Origin: a virus
Virus record (IMG/VR): IMGVR_UViG_3300029915_000009
Span: 41,057 to 105,056 of that record
Length of the DNA: 64,000 nt
Direction: 5' to 3' (one strand)
Every line of letters starts with the position of its first letter. Positions within the stretch are counted from its first letter, which is position 1. Under the pieces are notes generated by a model, which worked only from the letters and a program-made list of their open reading frames with translations, searched no databases and was not told the origin of the DNA. The position numbers were made by a program, and so were the translations under genes. Shown here in pieces: positions 14,520 to 22,329 of the stretch.

Positions 14520-14681
14520 ATGAATACTGAATATACATATGAAATTTTGCCACCTATATTAATATGCGATAGATGGCTAGTTTATCGCTTAGATTATCGA
14601 GGGCTCGCCCAATTTTTACGAGTATTTGATACTGAAATCGAAGCTAAAAATTATATTTTGATAGAAAAATTATCCGAATGA
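14520..14681 (+). CDS. Small KLSE-family paralogue (53 aa)
   Basis: ATG 14520 directly after the tmRNA structure. MNTEYTYEILPPILICDRWL, then a body ending DTEIEAKNYILIEKLSE, the family C terminus. Its stop overlaps the next start as ATGA. The array is probably one transcript continuing from the tmRNA. Function unknown. Confidence 0.6.
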   Translation: MNTEYTYEILPPILICDRWLVYRLDYRGLAQFLRVFDTEIEAKNYILIEKLSE

Positions 14682-14914
14682 ATCTTGATACCAAATTAAT
14701 AATTGAGATGTGCAAAAATTTTACGTTTTCCGAGATACAGCCATTGCCGAAATTAATTAGAGAATATCGAATAGAAGAGCTGGGTAATTGGTATGGAATT
14801 CAAACTCGATTTCATTCAATATTGCGGGGCGGCTGGTATTATCTTAGCCCAGAGTTATATACAACGAAGGAAGAAGCGGAAGCTGCATTACTAATTTTAA
14901 AATTGTCCGAATAA
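14678..14914 (+). CDS. Small KLSE-family paralogue (78 aa)
   Basis: ATGA overlap with the preceding paralogue. It ends YTTKEEAEAALLILKLSE. An aromatic beta-like middle (NWYGIQTRFHSILRGGWYYLS) precedes the EA-x-ALLI-x-KLSE helix, as in its neighbours. Confidence 0.65.
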   Translation: MNLDTKLIIEMCKNFTFSEIQPLPKLIREYRIEELGNWYGIQTRFHSILRGGWYYLSPELYTTKEEAEAALLILKLSE

Positions 14915-14935
14915 TAAAACAGATTGGATTCACAA

Positions 14936-15187
14936 ATGAATGAAACAAAATATCAAATTGGAGATCGGGTTGTAGTATACGGCAATATTTTTGATAGGTT
15001 TTCCGCTCGCACGCGAGAAGAGTGCATAGTAATGGCGTGTACTAATACCAACCGTTGTTATAAAATACGAAGTTGCCGTATGCATAGAGTATTCTTTTTC
15101 CCGTTAGAACGATGGATAGACACGGTAGATATTTATGGCCGAATTGCCACGGTGAGCGATCAACTAGATGATCGACTATCAGAATGA
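14936..15187 (+). CDS. Small protein in KLSE array (83 aa)
   Basis: ATG 14936 chosen over an upstream TTG at 14924. MNETKYQIGDRVVVYGNIFD looks like a small beta barrel of SH3/KOW type (GDRVVVYG). It ends QLDDRLSE, recalling the LSE ending of the array. The stop overlaps the next start (ATGA). Confidence 0.6.
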   Translation: MNETKYQIGDRVVVYGNIFDRFSARTREECIVMACTNTNRCYKIRSCRMHRVFFFPLERWIDTVDIYGRIATVSDQLDDRLSE

Positions 15188-15339
15188 AATATAAGATAGA
15201 AAGTTATAAAACTATAACCGGGCTAATTAGATGGTGTATACGTCCTTATTTTAATGGACAATGGTATGTACGATCTGGCCCGTTTGCATCTGAAGCAGAA
15301 GCCAATTCTGCATTATTGATTATGAAATTATCCGAGTAA
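15184..15339 (+). CDS. Small KLSE-family paralogue (51 aa)
   Basis: MKYKIESYKTITGLIRWCIR, then NGQWYVRSGPFASEAEANS and ALLIMKLSE at the end. The last nine residues are identical to those of the next gene, so the two are recent duplicates. Confidence 0.65.
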   Translation: MKYKIESYKTITGLIRWCIRPYFNGQWYVRSGPFASEAEANSALLIMKLSE

Positions 15340-15341
15340 TT

Positions 15342-15536
15342 ATGCCAAAACTTCAATCAACCTGGTATCTATCAGATGCCGTTGTTAACGCATATCCTAC
15401 TAGAATATATCCAGCCGAAGGCAATACATTTGGTATTCAAGTTAACATGCTTGAAGATTGGTTTTGGTTGAAGGATCGATATATTACTGCTCACGAAGCC
15501 AAGTCTGCATTATTGATTATGAAATTATCTGAATAA
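15342..15536 (+). CDS. Small KLSE-family paralogue (64 aa)
   Basis: Begins 2 bp after the previous stop. It ends YITAHEAKSALLIMKLSE. Aromatic beta-like segments precede the terminal helix as in other members. Last gene of the array. Confidence 0.65.
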   Translation: MPKLQSTWYLSDAVVNAYPTRIYPAEGNTFGIQVNMLEDWFWLKDRYITAHEAKSALLIMKLSE

Positions 15537-15546
15537 GAAAGATGTA

Positions 15547-16119
15547 ATGACAAAGAATTTATCATCACAAAAAATTAGTTTTATGGATTTAGAAATGTTA
15601 TGCTGGCCGGATGGAAAATGCCCATTGGGCCAATCGAAGCATATCATTCAAGTCGGTATATGTGAAATTGACTCATACGATTTGAAAATTACTCGAACAG
15701 CTAATTATTATATTCGTCCGAATTATAAAGATTTTGAAGTATCTGAGTATTGTACTAACCTCACCGGAATAACAAAAGAATTATTATTAAAAGAAGGGAG
15801 ACGATTTTCGGATGTTATGAATACCATTCGAAATGAATTTTCTCCGCGAGGAAAAGTTTCTTACGCATGGGGATCGGACAATGATGCTATCATTGAGCAA
15901 TGTTTAAAAGATAATATTGAAAATCCTTGGGGTAATACCGGTATTTGGGATTTGGGTGTTATTTTTCGAAGTAACTATTCGATCAAGAAAAAATTGACGT
16001 TAGCAAATGCGTTAAAATATCTTCATTTAACATTCGAAGGAAAACCGCATAGCGCAGTAACGGATGCTATTAATTTAGGAAGGCTGCATATTGAAATGAT
16101 TCGAAAGATTCGAGGATAA
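15547..16119 (+). CDS. DEDD-type 3'-5' exonuclease (190 aa)
   Basis: Exo I motif FMDLEM at residues about 11-16 (D and E), Exo II around WGSDNDAI near 109, and Exo III HSAVTDAINLGRL near 172 (H...D), so the DEDDh set is complete. The spacer NLTGITKELLLKEG is typical of RNase T/DnaQ-like enzymes. It could process RNA or DNA ends, perhaps tRNA-like RNA or replication intermediates. AAAGATG precedes the start. Confidence 0.82.
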   Translation: MTKNLSSQKISFMDLEMLCWPDGKCPLGQSKHIIQVGICEIDSYDLKITRTANYYIRPNYKDFEVSEYCTNLTGITKELLLKEGRRFSDVMNTIRNEFSPRGKVSYAWGSDNDAIIEQCLKDNIENPWGNTGIWDLGVIFRSNYSIKKKLTLANALKYLHLTFEGKPHSAVTDAINLGRLHIEMIRKIRG

Positions 16120-16120
16120 T

Positions 16121-16555
16121 ATGAAAATAGAATTAGATAGGGAAGAAATTGAAACTCTTCTAAATTTATTATCGCCGTTCTCTAATCCGGATAGTTGGGA
16201 TGATGAAAAGTTAACTCATCTTGAAAATCGAATTAAACACCAATTGTCGAGGTTGTTTGCATTTTCAATGAGATATTCATCAAAGATATTCTTTCCTGGT
16301 GAATGGTCGATTGAATTACTACAGCAGTATATTTTAAGTAATTCGGATAAACCTATTTTTATATTTTGCGAGAACCGCGGTATTTTACCCAGTATAATTC
16401 AAGAGAATTTAAAGGTGTGGGCGGTCTTTATTTCGGCGAATTTTTTGGAAAGTAATAGGAATGACCGTATGACATTTTCAAATGGGAATACCGTTATTTT
16501 TGCTGATCCAGAAAAAGAATTGCGTGGGTACAATTTTGATGTGATATTTTTGTAA
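16121..16555 (+). CDS. Hypothetical protein (144 aa)
   Basis: Starts 1 bp after the exonuclease stop. A helical charged N terminus (REEIETLLNLLSPF, HLENRIKHQLSRLF) is followed by an alpha/beta part (KPIFIFCENRGILPSII, VWAVFISANFL, NTVIFADPEKELRGYNFDVIFL). It looks like a small nucleotide-binding or helicase-fragment fold, but no motif is decisive. Confidence 0.6.
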   Translation: MKIELDREEIETLLNLLSPFSNPDSWDDEKLTHLENRIKHQLSRLFAFSMRYSSKIFFPGEWSIELLQQYILSNSDKPIFIFCENRGILPSIIQENLKVWAVFISANFLESNRNDRMTFSNGNTVIFADPEKELRGYNFDVIFL

Positions 16556-16586
16556 CTGTATGCTATAATAAATTACTAGGAGATAT

Positions 16587-17135
16587 ATGAATATTATTTC
16601 AAAAGAAATTCGAATAGATTACGGCCACCGAGTGGCAAGACACCAAAATGCAGAAGGCGGACCAGGGAAATGTTCATCCTGTCACGGGCATTCGGGTGTG
16701 ATTATTGCAGAAATGGTGGGTGAGTTATTCGGTAGCGGCCCGCAAACTGAAATGGTTCTTGATTATGGAATTCTTAAAAATTTAATGATGACCCATATTG
16801 ATGCAATGTGCGATCATGCCATGATTATTTCCTTACAAGATGCGAAGTATGTTGGTCTGGCATATGAAGAGTCCTTGCCCTCAGCTAAGGGCATTATCTT
16901 TTCTGATTGGGTAAATAAAATTACGGAAACTGTTCGACAACATTCGTTTTGGTCAGGAAAAACTGCATTTGGTAAAACATATATTATTAATGAGTTTCCT
17001 ACGGCGGAATCTTTGGCAGAACATTTTTTCTATATACTAGCGCCGCAAATTTTAGAAGCCACAAATAAACAGGCATACCTTACCGGTGTTACTTTTAAGG
17101 AAACGCCAACTTCTGTTGCAATTTATCGTCCATAG
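16587..17135 (+). CDS. queD: QueD-like 6-carboxy-tetrahydropterin synthase (182 aa)
   Basis: Metal and catalytic motifs are in order: YGHRVARH near residue 11, CSSCHGHSG near 30 (zinc His pair and catalytic Cys), VLDYGILKNLM near 58, HAMIIS near 76 and FPTAESLAEHFF near 138. The enzyme acts early in the preQ0/queuosine pathway. In phages it usually supplies 7-deazaguanine for DNA or tRNA modification, consistent with the DpdA-like gene at 62932. A TATAAT box at 16564-16569 and AGGAGAT precede the start, though no clear -35 is seen. Confidence 0.9.
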   Translation: MNIISKEIRIDYGHRVARHQNAEGGPGKCSSCHGHSGVIIAEMVGELFGSGPQTEMVLDYGILKNLMMTHIDAMCDHAMIISLQDAKYVGLAYEESLPSAKGIIFSDWVNKITETVRQHSFWSGKTAFGKTYIINEFPTAESLAEHFFYILAPQILEATNKQAYLTGVTFKETPTSVAIYRP

Positions 17136-17162
17136 AAATTAATCTTTTAAACGCGGGTAGTT

Positions 17163-17195
17163 AGAAACGGCCAATCTTAGTGATTGGTCGTTTCT
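17163..17195 (+). terminator. Rho-independent terminator
   Basis: AGAAACGGCCAATC pairs with GATTGGTCGTTTCT with one bulge around a TTAGT loop, followed by CTTTG. It ends the early operon. The rest of the gap to 17303 holds a GCCGC/GCGGC hairpin near 17223 and no gene. Confidence 0.8.
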
Positions 17196-17303
17196 CTTTG
17201 TAAAAAATATTCATTAACGTGAGCCGCCACATTTATGCGGCAGGCCACACAACTCGCTTATATCTACTAACTCTAGTTATTGGTTTTACATTTGCGAGTT
17301 GGA

Positions 17304-17311
17304 TATAAATA
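17304..17311 (+). promoter_or_regulatory. Perfect T4-type late promoter core (TATAAATA)
   Basis: Exact TATAAATA, 16 nt before the ATG at 17328, with AGAGAGGAA as ribosome binding site between. It opens the virion gene block. Confidence 0.8.
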
Positions 17312-17327
17312 TAAGAGAGGAATCTTA

Positions 17328-17978
17328 ATGGCTATCAAGCAAAATTCTAGAATTCAAATTCGTTCGGGCCTTCAGCAGAATTTGCCGCAATTGGCGAAAG
17401 GTGAACTTTGCTGGGCTGTAGATACTCAACGATTATTTGTTGGAAATGGAACCATCGTCGACGGCGCCCCATATTCTGGCAACACCGAAATTGTTACTGT
17501 TCCTAATTCAACGGAAACTAGTTCCGGCTCAGGTCTTCCGATTGCCGGAGTTCCGTCCGGCTCAGTTGATGGAAGCAATAATGTTTTTCATCTTCCATCC
17601 ACGCCGATGGGAAATACATTAATTGTATGGAAAAATTTTCCATTAATACCTGGGGTAGGATATTCTATCGCCGGAAGCACAATTACTTTTACAGAAGCTC
17701 CGCAGCCGGACGATAATTTATATTTTTTTTATTGGCAGTATTTAATATCTACTGGAAGTTCAACCGTATATGGAAATACTACGGTATCCGGCATTATAAA
17801 TGGTGTCAACTTAATTTTTAATTTGGCATCTTTACCGTCAACGCCGGATTCACTTATTTTGACGTTAGGCGGGGTAGTCTTATCACAAAATGACGATTAC
17901 ACGTTATCGGGAACTACTATTACTATGTTTACAGCACCGCAAACAAATTCTATATTGAAGGCTTATTATGTTAGCTAA
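17328..17978 (+). CDS. Tail-fibre/baseplate-associated structural protein (216 aa)
   Basis: Start at 17328 fixed by GAGAGGAA; an open frame begins earlier at 17280. The N terminus AIKQNSRIQIRSGLQQNLPQ with ELCWAVDTQRLFVGNG matches a common phage fibre/head-fibre attachment domain (RxxIRRGxxxxLPxLAxGELGWATDTxxLFIGxG). Two Gly/Ser-rich beta modules follow. Its end overlaps the next gene by 11 nt. Confidence 0.8.
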   Translation: MAIKQNSRIQIRSGLQQNLPQLAKGELCWAVDTQRLFVGNGTIVDGAPYSGNTEIVTVPNSTETSSGSGLPIAGVPSGSVDGSNNVFHLPSTPMGNTLIVWKNFPLIPGVGYSIAGSTITFTEAPQPDDNLYFFYWQYLISTGSSTVYGNTTVSGIINGVNLIFNLASLPSTPDSLILTLGGVVLSQNDDYTLSGTTITMFTAPQTNSILKAYYVS

Positions 17979-20900
17979 AAAATTATTATTCTTATTTTTA
18001 TGTTTATTGCCCATTAATTTAATTGCCCAAAATATAACAACCGTTAACATCCATAATGGGGGAACCGGAGCAAATACCGCCGCAGGAGCTTGGGCAAATC
18101 TTTTTACTGGCGCCGGCATTGCGGCTAACTGTCCTGTATTAGCAACCGCATCTAATGGAGCAATTACTTGCTCTAGTTTTACAGGATTGCCGTCTGGATG
18201 GACCGCAACAGGCAGTGGTAGTTCGCAGGTTGTAACAGCTCCTGGTACCTTCGCGGTAGGCACTCCGATCGCACCGTCGATTACCCTGGACGGGTCCACT
18301 GGTAATGGCACATTCTCAGGCACCGTCACGGCTGGCGCTGTGAACAGTATTGTCTCTTCCTGCTCTTATGCTGGGGCGACCGCCGATGTGCAGATTACGG
18401 CGGCTCTCGCGGACATCTCTAGCGGCGGCACAGTGGATGCGCGATGCTACGGAGCATTAACAATCTATATTGCGGCGCAGGTGCATGTTGCTCCGGGTAG
18501 CATGTCAGGGCCTTCCCAAACGTTGCTCTTTGATCCTGCCACCAATGTACTTCCTTCGACAAACTCCACGAACATGTTCCTAAAGGGACCGAACGGAACG
18601 ATCAAGGGCCTTCATACTACTTTTCCTAGCACAGCAGCTTATACCGGGAAGGAAATCACAATCAACGAAAACTCTATTGATGGTGCCACGGGGGGAGTTG
18701 AGGACTTCAACTTCAATGTGAGTGCGGAGTCTGCCGAAGGGCAGCCGGGCGGTTATGGCATTTATGTATCTTCAACCGCCTCGTATTATGGCATTGCCTT
18801 CATTCCATTCAAGCACATCCGCTGCTACGGAGGTTATCGCTGCATTTATATATCGGCTTCTTCTAACGGGTGGGTGAACGATAATATATTCGAAGATGTG
18901 CAGGCTACCGGAAGCGGGGCTGGAATCGAACTAAATGCCACGGGCAATCCTACTCTAGGCAATGCGATTAATAATACGTTTTTTGGCTATACCTATGAAA
19001 ATCCGAGCGGAATTGGTGGTGTCGGAATTCTGTACTCAGGCACAAGTTTTATACAAAATAGCTTCATCGGCGGAGGCGCTTCTATAGACGGCACCGGCGC
19101 TGTATTTCAAAACACAAACACCTTTGCAGCTTCGATTGGAAGCTTAAGTTACTTCAGCCCGATATGGGGAAACGTCAGTAATAATAGTTTCGCTTCTGGT
19201 ACAGCCACGAATGGAACGGCGACGACTTCTTTTCAGACTAACTCTTCTCTGCTCAATAATGGGGTTACTTCCGCTGGAGAGAATCTAACTGGCTACGGTT
19301 TCGGGGTAAACGGTGCTGGTGGAAACTATTACCAGCAGGGCGCAGCATTCGGTGCTTATCTCAAAACCTTCAACACAGCAGGTTTCAAGTGGTACTGCAT
19401 GTACGGGTCCAATAATCCATCTCTCTGTGCGACGCTTGATCCAAGCGGAAATTTTCTAGTTCCAGGATCGATGTCTTCTCCGGCGATTATTCCTACTAAC
19501 ATCACTCCCAGCACGTCTCCGGTCTGCGCCAACGGCACAGGCGGGGCGCTTACAACGACGGGGTGCGCAGGCGGTAGCGGCAGCTATCTTCCCCTCACTG
19601 GCGGCACGCTGACCGGCGCACTCAGCGGCACCAGCGCATCGTTCTCAGGCAACGTCGCGGCTGGCGCTGTGAATGGAGTTTATTCTGTGGCACAGTTTCC
19701 CGGCGCAGATGTGGGTGCAAAGATCAATGCCTGCCTTGCCGCGCTGCCGTCTGGAAAAGGAACATGCGATACACGCGGACTTGGCACAGGCGTCTTCCCA
19801 ATGGCGCAGATTACTATAGGGAACGGCCAGAAGTTACAATGCGACTTTGGGCAGGAATTTCAGCCGACGACCGCCGCTGAAACGATGGTGATTCAGAACA
19901 ACAATTCTATCATCACCGGATGTTGGTTTGACGCCTCAAATCAAGCGGCATTCTCTGGCGAAGTCATAAGCTATACTGACAATTACCGCGATGGAAGTCA
20001 GACAACCTTAGAGCACTCGAAACTCACCGCCTATCCCGTCAGAACGGGCACTGCGATCTATATATCTGCAACGAACGCGGCTACGCAGTCGATTTACACG
20101 GTCGCGTTCAACGATGTGACGATTGAGGGCTTTCAATACGGTCGATACCTCACAGCCACAACGACAGGTTTCATCAACTCGGTAAGCTTTAATGGGGTGC
20201 AGGATTCATATTCGATCATCGGCACGGAAATCAATCCGACATCGACGGGACTGATAGCACGAAATAACTTTATCGCGGACAATTTTCAGGCCCTGATCCC
20301 CGGCGATATTGGAATCCAAATCGATGGAGCGGGCACCTGGCAGCAGAATTATTGGACCAACCTCTCTATCTGGGACACGAACAACGGGATCGTCATCAAC
20401 AACACGACGACTAATGCAGGAAACTTCTTTTTCGGATCATTTGATGGGTATGCTGTAACCGACCCAACAGGTACTAACACCTTTTGCAATCAATACAATG
20501 GAGTTTGCAAATATGGAAATACAATCACGCTGGAAGCAAGCTCTATCCGCTCGTTTGGTAGCGTCGGGGGCGCTAATCTCTATGCAGGTGGCGTGCTTCC
20601 GTTCGCGTCTCAATCTGAGGCAATGGCGGGCTTCAACGCCTCCACGGGAAACGGAGAGGCAGACTGGTACACGGGACTCTATACCGGGGCGTCTTCTTAT
20701 GCCCATCAGTGGTGGGCTCCGAATAGCAGCGGAACTGCATGGCAGTCGCTTATGACGCTGAACGATTCGGGGACCCTGACTCCAATCGGAGGTTTGAGCA
20801 CTCCGATCCTAACTGTAGGCTCGATTACATCTCCGGCAGCCACATCAGCCACAGATTCCGCCTCGCTTGGACCAGAACTGACCACCAGCGGAACATGCAG

Positions 20901-21918
20901 CGGCACCGGCTGGACAGGGACTTATCCCAACTACGTTGCACCTGGAACGACCGCACCGCTGACTTGCACAGGATTTACGAGTGGAAGTTTTTACCAGATT
21001 TCGGCAGGAATAACAGGCAACACGGGCAGTGGGACGGTAACAGTCGCAATCGGGACAGCACAGACGTATACCAGCAGCACGGCGGCAAGCAGCACACTCA
21101 CATTCAGTCCGAAGGCGAATGGAACTTCGCTTACCTACACGCCGACTGCGGCTTTTAACGGGACGATAGCGATCAGCGCAAAGAAGATCAACCCCATCAC
21201 AACCTTTTCGTACACGGGGAAAGACTCGACTGGCGCAGTATCGACTACCATGCTGTATCAAGGCTTGGCTTCTTTGCACAACATTTTCGAGGGCGGGGGC
21301 GGAACATATAACACGACCGGCAGCTACAACTCCGCGCAGGGGTACAATGCCCTCTACTCCAACACGACCGGCAACTACAACTCCGCGCAGGGGTACAATG
21401 TCCTCTACTCCAACACGACCGGCAACTACAACTCCGCGCAGGGTTACCAGGCTGGTCAATTTATCAGCGACGGTTCGACAGCCAACGCAACCTCTTCAAA
21501 CAGCGTCTACCTAGGCGCTAACACGGAGGCAAAGGCCAGCGGCGACACGAATGAAAATGTGATTGGCAACGGAGCAGTTGGGAACGGCAGCAACACCTCA
21601 ACGGTGGGCAACACTGCAACGGTGGGAACCTGGTTGAACGGCACTCAGCACATCACAGCAACAGCGCCCATAACCTCAGCGGGAACTATCGCGGCCTACT
21701 CCACCAATGCGGGTGGCGAGATCACCGGCCTGAGCGCGGCAACATCCGTGACTATCACCTTTGCCAATTCTGGATGGACAAATGCGGCGTTTTGCACGGC
21801 GAACGCGAGTACAACGCTGGCAACCAACGTCTACAACAGCGCACAAAGCAACACGGCGGTGACGTTCACCTTCCCATCACTGACCGGCAACCTCTTCTAT
21901 CACTGCGAAGGAAACTAA
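17968..21918 (+). CDS. Chimeric tail spike/fibre with signal peptide and GC-rich body (1316 aa)
   Basis: Residues 1-20 (MLAKKLLFLFLCLLPINLIA) form a Sec-like signal peptide, unusual for a phage tail protein. Up to about nt 18190 the DNA is AT-rich; from there it is GC-rich with a different codon use. The body contains two pectate-lyase-like beta-helix modules, each opening with DVQITAALADISSGGTVDAR or DVGAKINACLAALPSGKGTC. The C terminus (about residues 1110-1160) has three near-identical NSAQGY/TTGNY repeats like trimeric adhesin or YadA-type heads, then a beta-sandwich end. Likely the receptor-binding spike, acquired from an acidobacterial phage or prophage. Confidence 0.8.
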   Translation: MLAKKLLFLFLCLLPINLIAQNITTVNIHNGGTGANTAAGAWANLFTGAGIAANCPVLATASNGAITCSSFTGLPSGWTATGSGSSQVVTAPGTFAVGTPIAPSITLDGSTGNGTFSGTVTAGAVNSIVSSCSYAGATADVQITAALADISSGGTVDARCYGALTIYIAAQVHVAPGSMSGPSQTLLFDPATNVLPSTNSTNMFLKGPNGTIKGLHTTFPSTAAYTGKEITINENSIDGATGGVEDFNFNVSAESAEGQPGGYGIYVSSTASYYGIAFIPFKHIRCYGGYRCIYISASSNGWVNDNIFEDVQATGSGAGIELNATGNPTLGNAINNTFFGYTYENPSGIGGVGILYSGTSFIQNSFIGGGASIDGTGAVFQNTNTFAASIGSLSYFSPIWGNVSNNSFASGTATNGTATTSFQTNSSLLNNGVTSAGENLTGYGFGVNGAGGNYYQQGAAFGAYLKTFNTAGFKWYCMYGSNNPSLCATLDPSGNFLVPGSMSSPAIIPTNITPSTSPVCANGTGGALTTTGCAGGSGSYLPLTGGTLTGALSGTSASFSGNVAAGAVNGVYSVAQFPGADVGAKINACLAALPSGKGTCDTRGLGTGVFPMAQITIGNGQKLQCDFGQEFQPTTAAETMVIQNNNSIITGCWFDASNQAAFSGEVISYTDNYRDGSQTTLEHSKLTAYPVRTGTAIYISATNAATQSIYTVAFNDVTIEGFQYGRYLTATTTGFINSVSFNGVQDSYSIIGTEINPTSTGLIARNNFIADNFQALIPGDIGIQIDGAGTWQQNYWTNLSIWDTNNGIVINNTTTNAGNFFFGSFDGYAVTDPTGTNTFCNQYNGVCKYGNTITLEASSIRSFGSVGGANLYAGGVLPFASQSEAMAGFNASTGNGEADWYTGLYTGASSYAHQWWAPNSSGTAWQSLMTLNDSGTLTPIGGLSTPILTVGSITSPAATSATDSASLGPELTTSGTCSGTGWTGTYPNYVAPGTTAPLTCTGFTSGSFYQISAGITGNTGSGTVTVAIGTAQTYTSSTAASSTLTFSPKANGTSLTYTPTAAFNGTIAISAKKINPITTFSYTGKDSTGAVSTTMLYQGLASLHNIFEGGGGTYNTTGSYNSAQGYNALYSNTTGNYNSAQGYNVLYSNTTGNYNSAQGYQAGQFISDGSTANATSSNSVYLGANTEAKASGDTNENVIGNGAVGNGSNTSTVGNTATVGTWLNGTQHITATAPITSAGTIAAYSTNAGGEITGLSAATSVTITFANSGWTNAAFCTANASTTLATNVYNSAQSNTAVTFTFPSLTGNLFYHCEGN
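21308..21446 (+). repeat. Tandem repeat in tail spike C terminus
   Basis: Three consecutive, almost identical units of about 51 bp, each encoding TTG-[SN]-YNSAQGY and the first two continuing with N-x-LYSN. Such repeats expand and contract by slippage and may set spike length. Confidence 0.8.
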
Positions 21919-21926
21919 GGAGCATC

Positions 21927-22298
21927 ATGGCAGACAGAATCACAACTATGCAGAGCAACTCGGATGGGAGCTACGACTTCGGCTTCCTGTTTGATAACGG
22001 CGCGGGAATCACCGGGGAGACGGATGTTAATGTTCTCGCTCCAATCGGCACCCCAGCGGTCTACGCCAGCGACGGAATTACGATCCTGACGGCGGCTGTC
22101 CCTGCGGAGAGCGGTTCTCACCCATCCAATTACTGGGCAAGCATGGTGTCGGGGGCTGAGGTCCAGTCAAGCAGTCATCATATCTGGATCAAGAACGTGG
22201 AGATCAGCTACATCTGGAGCACAGGTAGGTCCATAATGAAACTTCCTCCCCCATCCTTGTTTTTAGACCAAATAGGTAACTACATTAACAGGCTCTAA
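21927..22298 (+). CDS. Small tail accessory protein with recombined C terminus (123 aa)
   Basis: Start at 21927 after AAGGAGCATC. The first about 100 codons are GC-rich (MADRITTMQSNSDGSYDFGF onward, ending IKNVEISYIWS). From about nt 22225 the DNA becomes AT-rich and codes TGRSIMKLPPPSLFLDQIGN, which looks unrelated. The junction marks the right edge of the imported GC-rich block. Position after the spike suggests a spike chaperone or cap. Confidence 0.6.
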   Translation: MADRITTMQSNSDGSYDFGFLFDNGAGITGETDVNVLAPIGTPAVYASDGITILTAAVPAESGSHPSNYWASMVSGAEVQSSSHHIWIKNVEISYIWSTGRSIMKLPPPSLFLDQIGNYINRL

Positions 22299-22317
22299 AT
22301 CTACTATTTTTCAAAGC

Positions 22318-22324
22318 ATAAATA
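22318..22324 (+). promoter_or_regulatory. T4-type late promoter core, start codon 5 nt downstream
   Basis: ATAAATA followed by TACTT and the ATG at 22330; no Shine-Dalgarno sequence between. Confidence 0.55.
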
Positions 22325-22329
22325 TACTT

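Noticed and set aside
21308-21446. CRISPR array
   Set aside because: The three 51-bp units are contiguous and in frame within the spike gene, with no spacers; it is a protein repeat.
20437-21459. ORFs in other frames of the tail spike
   Set aside because: Expected by chance in GC-rich DNA; they follow the repeats of the spike gene and have no start signals.
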